From contig JBKQMG010000217.1 in assembly GCA_052146815.1 (NCBI GenBank), positions 34,841-98,840 of the forward strand: a stretch of 64,000 nt of DNA, read 5' to 3'. The stretch comes from DATJZH01 sp052146815 (lineage in GTDB: Bacteria > Actinomycetota > Actinomycetes > Streptosporangiales > Streptosporangiaceae). The notes under the pieces were generated by a model that was not told where the DNA came from, made no database searches, and saw only the letters and a list, made by a program, of their open reading frames with translations. The translations under genes and the position numbers were made by a program. Numbering within the stretch: position 1 is the stretch's first letter; each line of letters begins with the position of its first letter. Positions 59,796 to 64,000 of this stretch are shown piece by piece.

Positions 59796-61442
59796 ATGAC
59801 CAGACCACTGCTTAATCGCCGGCTGGCTGACATGGGCACGACGATCTTCGCGGAGATGTCGGCCCTCGCGCTGGCGACCGGGTCGGTCAACCTCGGCCAG
59901 GGTTTCCCCGACACCGACGGCCCGCGCGAGGTCGCCCAGGCCGCGGCCGACGCCATTATGGCCGGGCGCGGTAACCAGTACCCACCCGGTCCTGGCATCC
60001 CGGAGCTCCGGCTGGCCGTGGCCGGGCATCAGAAGAGGTTCTACGGAACGGCCCTGGATCCGGACACCGAAGTCCTGGTGACCGCCGGGGCGACCGAGGC
60101 GATCGCCGCGGCAATGCTGGCGCTGCTGGAACCGGGCGACGAGGTCATCGCCTTCGAGCCGTACTACGACTCCTACGCCGCGAACATCGCCATGGCCGGG
60201 GCGACCCGGGTGCCGGTCACGCTGCGGCCTCCCGGCTTCCGGCCCGACCTCGACGCCATGCGCGCCGCCGTCACCAGCAGTACCCGGCTGCTGCTGCTGA
60301 ACTCCCCGCACAATCCGACCGGCATGGTCCTGACGCGCGCGGAGCTCGCGGCGATCGCGGAACTGGCCGTGGAGCGCGACCTGCTCGTCGTCACCGACGA
60401 GGTCTACGAGCACATCGTCTTCGAGGGCGAGCATGTCCCGATCGCCACACTGCCGGGCATGCGCGAGCGCACGGTGTCCATCAGCTCGGCGGGAAAGACG
60501 TTCTCCTTCACCGGCTGGAAGATCGGCTGGGTGACGGGGCCGGCGAACCTGGTATCGGCGGTCCGGACGGCGAAGCAGTTCCTTACCTATGTCAGCGGCG
60601 GGCCGTTCCAGTACGCGATCGCCACTGCCCTCGGACTGCCCGATGCTTTCTACGCCGGCCTGGCGGCCGACCTGCACCGCAAGCGTGACCTGCTGGCGAC
60701 CGGACTGCGCAGCGCGGGCCTGGAGGTTTTCGTCCCGCAGGGCACCTACTTCATCACCACCGACATCTCGCCGCTCGGCGAGCGAGATGGCGTGCAGTTC
60801 TGCCGCGCCCTGCCGGAGCGCTGCGGGGTCGTCGCGATCCCGAACGCCGTGTTCTACGACGACGCTGCGGCGGGCCGCAGCCAGGTCCGGTTCGCCTTCT
60901 GCAAGAAAAAGGAGGTGCTCGCCGATGCCTCAGCCCGGCTGCAGCGCCTCGGGGCGGCCCGCCGTAGAATGACTCGTCCCGCTAAGGACCGGAGAAGTAC
61001 TGGAGGCCAGGTGACCCGCACGCAAGAAGCCGGCACGTCCGCAGCGCCAAGTTCCGGGGCGCTGCGTTACCGGGCTGGCCGCCAGGACAAGCCGTGGGGG
61101 CATGAGGTTATTTTCGCCGCGGTCGACGGCAAGTACGCCGGCAAGATCATCTACGTAACTGCCGGTCACGCACTGAGCCTGCAGTATCACCGGGAGAAGG
61201 AAGAGACGATCAGCGTCCTGTCCGGCGAGGCGCTCATCGAGTACGGGCCGGCGGCGAGCGAGCTGGCCGCGGAGCGCTTCAGTCCCGGTGACACCATCCA
61301 CCTGCCGCCCGGCGCGCTGCACCGGATTACCGCGGTAACCGACCTGACGTTCGCGGAAGCCTCCACCGCCGGTCCCGGCTGGCGCGAGGACATCGTCCGG
61401 CTCGAGGACAAGTACGGGCGGTCGGGTACCACCGCGCCCTGA
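59796..61442 (+). CDS. Class I/II aminotransferase joined in frame to a cupin domain
   Basis: 548 codons from ATG 59796 (GGAGGGATCTG upstream). Residues 1-~392 are a complete PLP aminotransferase: GQGFPDTDGPREV, LLLNSPHNPTGMV, TDEVYEHIVFEG and the PLP lysine in SISSAGKTFSFTGWKIGW. From about residue 406 (GTG 61011, with GGAGG 5 bases before) is a cupin: GRQDKPWGHEVIFAAVDGKY, LQYHREKEETISVLSGEALI, GDTIHLPPGALHRI, with His/Glu metal ligands of the phosphomannose-isomerase-like type. No stop codon separates them. The ribosome site at the junction suggests two genes; a one-base change near 60952 would create a stop. If truly fused it would be an unusual two-domain enzyme. Confidence 0.82.
   Translation: MTRPLLNRRLADMGTTIFAEMSALALATGSVNLGQGFPDTDGPREVAQAAADAIMAGRGNQYPPGPGIPELRLAVAGHQKRFYGTALDPDTEVLVTAGATEAIAAAMLALLEPGDEVIAFEPYYDSYAANIAMAGATRVPVTLRPPGFRPDLDAMRAAVTSSTRLLLLNSPHNPTGMVLTRAELAAIAELAVERDLLVVTDEVYEHIVFEGEHVPIATLPGMRERTVSISSAGKTFSFTGWKIGWVTGPANLVSAVRTAKQFLTYVSGGPFQYAIATALGLPDAFYAGLAADLHRKRDLLATGLRSAGLEVFVPQGTYFITTDISPLGERDGVQFCRALPERCGVVAIPNAVFYDDAAAGRSQVRFAFCKKKEVLADASARLQRLGAARRRMTRPAKDRRSTGGQVTRTQEAGTSAAPSSGALRYRAGRQDKPWGHEVIFAAVDGKYAGKIIYVTAGHALSLQYHREKEETISVLSGEALIEYGPAASELAAERFSPGDTIHLPPGALHRITAVTDLTFAEASTAGPGWREDIVRLEDKYGRSGTTAP
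61002..61013 (+). promoter_or_regulatory. Internal ribosome binding site and GTG start for the cupin half
   Basis: GGAGG at 61002-61006 with GTG at 61011, in the frame of the preceding aminotransferase. It points to separate translation of a ~143-residue cupin protein. Confidence 0.5.
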
Positions 61443-61507
61443 CGCTCAGGGGTACCGCCCGTGCGGCCGACACCGCGGCGGGCGCGCCGCTGAGCCTGGC
61501 GGCACCC

Positions 61508-62200
61508 TCAGCTGGTGTCGACGGCCGCGAGGTCCGGCTCGCTGATCGTGAAGCGCGCCTCCACCGTGGCGCGCACCGTCTGCCGGGCCGGCGCCAGGTC
61601 CACGCTCAGTTCCTCCGGGACGGCGCGGGTGCGCTGCGGGAGACGGGCCGGGATGGCGGCGGCAGGCTCGGCCGCACTGCGCGCCTCGGACAGCAGCCGG
61701 GCATCGGCCAGTTCCACCAGGCCGGTCAGCTCGCTGCCGAGCGCGGCGGCGTAGTCGCGGGCCCGGCGCACGGCGTCTTTCGCAGCCGCGATCCGGGCGT
61801 CCCGGTACACCGGGCTCTGCGCCCGCAGCTCCCACCACGGGCCGCCAACCTCAGTCAGCTGCTCATCGGCCAGCTGAGCCATGAGCTCCCCGAGGCGGTC
61901 GAAGCCGGTCACCGTAATGGCGTGATGCATGGCCCCGAGGTACCCGCGCCCGCCACGCTCGCGCGGCTGGCGCCCGGCCAGCTGGGGGCTGATCCGGGCT
62001 CCCGACGACTCGCTCTTCTCAATCACGTCCGGGAAGCCCTGCAGGATTTCGTCCACGGCGGCCGCCCGCTCGGCGAGAAGCTTGAGCGTCCTGGCGCGGT
62101 CACAATCGGTCGCGGCGACGCTCACCTCGATGCGGGCGAGTTCCGGCTCCACTTCGAGTACGGCCTCGCCGCGGACAGCAAGCACGGGAATCTGCGGCAT
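61508..62200 (-). CDS. SIMPL domain (DUF541) protein
   Basis: 230 residues starting MPQIPVLAVRGEAVLEVEPE. The family pattern is visible: repeated beta-alpha units with RIEVSVAATDCDRARTLKLL, SQLAGRQP-like linker and RDARIAAAKDAVRRARDYAA (the conserved A..A..A-K-A..KA helix). The C-terminal VRATVEARFTISEP completes the fold. No signal peptide, whereas many relatives are secreted. The role is unknown; SIMPL proteins have been linked to oxidative stress or signalling complexes. Confidence 0.88.
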   Translation of the reverse strand: MPQIPVLAVRGEAVLEVEPELARIEVSVAATDCDRARTLKLLAERAAAVDEILQGFPDVIEKSESSGARISPQLAGRQPRERGGRGYLGAMHHAITVTGFDRLGELMAQLADEQLTEVGGPWWELRAQSPVYRDARIAAAKDAVRRARDYAAALGSELTGLVELADARLLSEARSAAEPAAAIPARLPQRTRAVPEELSVDLAPARQTVRATVEARFTISEPDLAAVDTS

Positions 62201-62448
62201 AAAGTTCTCCAGTGGTCCTGCAGCGACGTTATCGCCCGCATCGTCTCGCGGCTACCGCAAAGCGGGAACACCAGGGGCGGCTGATAGGTTGAAGCTAGCA
62301 ACGGCACACGTGATGCCGTCACTCCCGCGGGCGAGCTGCCCGCGCGGTCGCTTGTGTGAGCAGTTCGCTTATCGGTGGAGCGCCTAGTGCCGCCGTCGCC
62401 GACGCCTCTCCCGCGACGCGGCCCCCGAACCACCGATGGAGTTTATCC

Positions 62449-63966
62449 GTGCCTTATAACGCTGCACGTCGGCGTAGCCCTGCCGGCAATTCGCGCAGTT
62501 CCGCACCCCGGCATCGTCCGGCGGCGGTGCGCCCTGCGCGCGGATCCGAGCTTGACCGTGCCCTGAACGCCGCGATGGAGGTCCCCGCTCCCGAGGACAC
62601 CACCTTCGCCGCTCTCGGGCTGCCCGCCCCGCTGGTCAGCGCGCTCGCCGCGCAGGACATCCAGGCGCCGTTCGCGATCCAGGCGCGGGCCCTGCCCGAT
62701 GCCCTGGCCGGACGCGACGTACTCGGGCGGGCCCAGACCGGATCAGGCAAGACCCTGGCCTTCGGCCTCGCCGTCCTGGCCAGACTGGCCGTCTCGGGCG
62801 GCCGCCGGCACGAGAAGGCTCCGCGCGGGCTGGTGCTCGTCCCGACCCGCGAGCTGGCCGTCCAGGTCGCCGAGGTGCTCGAGCCGCTCGGCCGGTCGAT
62901 CGGCGTGAGCGTGACCACCGTCTACGGCGGCGTCTCGATCGGCCGCCAGATCGACCGGGTCCGCCGCGGCGTGGACATCGTTGTCGCTACGCCAGGACGC
63001 CTCATCGACCTGCTGGACCGAAACGCCTGCACGCTGTCCGACATCGAGATCACGGTGATTGACGAGGCTGACCACATGGCCGACCTCGGCTTCCTGCCGG
63101 CCGTGACGCGCATCCTCGACGGCACGCCCGCAGGCGGCCAGCGGATGCTCTTCTCGGCCACGCTCGACCGCGGCGTCGGCCAGCTGGTGAGCGCCTACCT
63201 CACCGACCCTGCGCTGCACGCCGTACCGCAGCAGGAGCCGGCCGCCGGTCCCGCCGCGCACAGCATGCTCGTCCTGTCCTCCGAGGACAAGGTGGCGGTG
63301 GCCGCCGAGATCGCCAGCCGCCCGGCGCGCACGCTGTTCTTCGTCCGCACCAAGCACGGCGCCGACCGGCTGGCCAAGCAGTTCAGCCGGACCGGTGTCG
63401 AGGCCGCGGCGATTCACGGCAACCTGAATCAGAACCAGCGGCAGCGGGCGCTGACAGCGTTCGCCGCCGGGCACCCGCGGGTGCTGGTCGCCACCGACGT
63501 CGCCGCGCGGGGCATCCACGTCGATGACATCGAGCTCGTCGTTCACTTCGACCCGCCGAACGATCACAAGGACTACCTGCACCGCTCCGGGCGCACCGCC
63601 AGGGCAGGAGCCACCGGCCGGGTCGTGGCCCTCGTCGAGCACGGTCAGATCCGCGATGTCGAGCGGATGCACGACGCCGCCGGCGTCACCTCGACCCGCC
63701 ACCATGTCCGGTCCGGGCATGAAGTCGTCCGGGAGATCGCGACCTCCGGAACACCCGTCCCCCCGCCGCCGGTTCCCGCGCCACGGCGCACGCCGCAGGA
63801 CCAGCCCCGGCAGAACCCGCCGAGGTCGCGGCGCGGCGGCCCGGACCGGGGACCCAGCGACCGCAAGCCCGGGGGCAGCTGGCCGGGAAGCCGGCATCAG
63901 GGCCGGCCGGGCGGCGGCGCCGGGTCAGGAGCCGGACGCAGGTCGCGGTCCGCAGCCGGCCGCTAG
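62449..63966 (+). CDS. DEAD-box ATP-dependent RNA helicase
   Basis: 505 residues from GTG 62449 (GATGGAG upstream); the frame is open from 62356. Core motifs in order: Q-motif (FAIQARALPDALAGRD), I AQTGSGKT, Ia PTRELA, TPGRLID, II VIDEADHM, III SAT, IV-V HGNLNQNQRQRA and ATDVAARGIHVDDIELV, VI HRSGRTARAG. The last ~90 residues are a basic Pro/Arg/Gly-rich tail (RRGGPDRGPSDRKPGGS), as in RNA-remodelling helicases that act on ribosome assembly or at low temperature. A short basic N-terminal extension (~50 residues) precedes the Q-motif. Confidence 0.95.
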   Translation: MPYNAARRRSPAGNSRSSAPRHRPAAVRPARGSELDRALNAAMEVPAPEDTTFAALGLPAPLVSALAAQDIQAPFAIQARALPDALAGRDVLGRAQTGSGKTLAFGLAVLARLAVSGGRRHEKAPRGLVLVPTRELAVQVAEVLEPLGRSIGVSVTTVYGGVSIGRQIDRVRRGVDIVVATPGRLIDLLDRNACTLSDIEITVIDEADHMADLGFLPAVTRILDGTPAGGQRMLFSATLDRGVGQLVSAYLTDPALHAVPQQEPAAGPAAHSMLVLSSEDKVAVAAEIASRPARTLFFVRTKHGADRLAKQFSRTGVEAAAIHGNLNQNQRQRALTAFAAGHPRVLVATDVAARGIHVDDIELVVHFDPPNDHKDYLHRSGRTARAGATGRVVALVEHGQIRDVERMHDAAGVTSTRHHVRSGHEVVREIATSGTPVPPPPVPAPRRTPQDQPRQNPPRSRRGGPDRGPSDRKPGGSWPGSRHQGRPGGGAGSGAGRRSRSAAGR

Positions 63967-64000
63967 GCCGCTCGCAGGCCGGCGCCGCATCAGCGCGGAG

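Overview
The window is one contiguous stretch of very GC-rich chromosomal DNA that looks like a soil actinobacterium, probably near the Streptosporangiales or Streptomyces-like lineages. The grounds are GTG/TTG starts, strong AGGAGG-type ribosome sites, extreme third-position GC, a TIGR03084 (mycothiol-associated) protein, a decaprenyl-phosphate phosphoribosyltransferase, MMPL transport, RskA-type anti-sigma factors and a Nur-like nickel operator. I see no rRNA, tRNA, CRISPR array, phage module or insertion sequence. Genes are packed on both strands with many 4-base ATGA or GTGA overlaps.

Layout. 0-6 kb: a catabolic operon (TIGR03084 protein, AtuA-like protein, acyl-CoA dehydrogenase joined in frame to an acyl-CoA synthetase, TetR). 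6-9.5 kb: a compact redox-signalling set (response regulator fused to a thioredoxin-reductase-like flavoprotein, a CNB-domain histidine kinase, a UBP zinc finger). 9.5-15.7 kb: regulators and small redox genes (MarR-PDZ fusion, F420/NADP-type oxidoreductase, glyoxalase-fold protein, MarR plus double CDGSH protein, PadR, MucR/Ros-like protein, short GntR). 15.7-20 kb: an operon of NCS1 transporter, isochorismatase, ADP-ribosylglycohydrolase and PfkB kinase in which two genes are broken. 20-24 kb: glycosyltransferase and glycogen-debranching-type enzyme. 24-29 kb: PAP2 phosphatase, a TetR remnant, purple-acid-type phosphatase and a two-component system. 29-33 kb: a decaprenylphosphoryl-arabinose-type operon (phosphodiester glycosidase, UbiA, DprE2-like SDR). 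33-43 kb: OsmC, a membrane protein, nucleoside diphosphate kinase, S9 peptidase, serine hydrolase and MMPL transporter. 43-50 kb: a CarH-like B12 regulator, a secreted protein with anti-sigma and sigma factor (sigma gene frame-disrupted), XRE regulator, YceI/MarR pair and a transglycosylase. 50-56 kb: photolyase, beta-propeller protein, ECF sigma/anti-sigma pair and a sedolisin-like peptidase. 56-64 kb: nickel transporter under a Nur-type box, DksA-like protein, broken TetR, cold-shock protein, aminotransferase joined to a cupin, SIMPL protein and DEAD-box helicase.

How they fit together. Several units are self-contained regulator/target pairs with visible inverted repeats between divergent genes: MarR/glyoxalase, MarR/YceI, B12 regulator/MMPL and Nur box/nickel transporter. 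The best candidate for an undescribed system is the 6.0-9.5 kb redox module. Single-base frame disruptions recur in at least four genes, so either this genome carries young pseudogenes or the assembly has indel errors. Every frameshift call depends on that.
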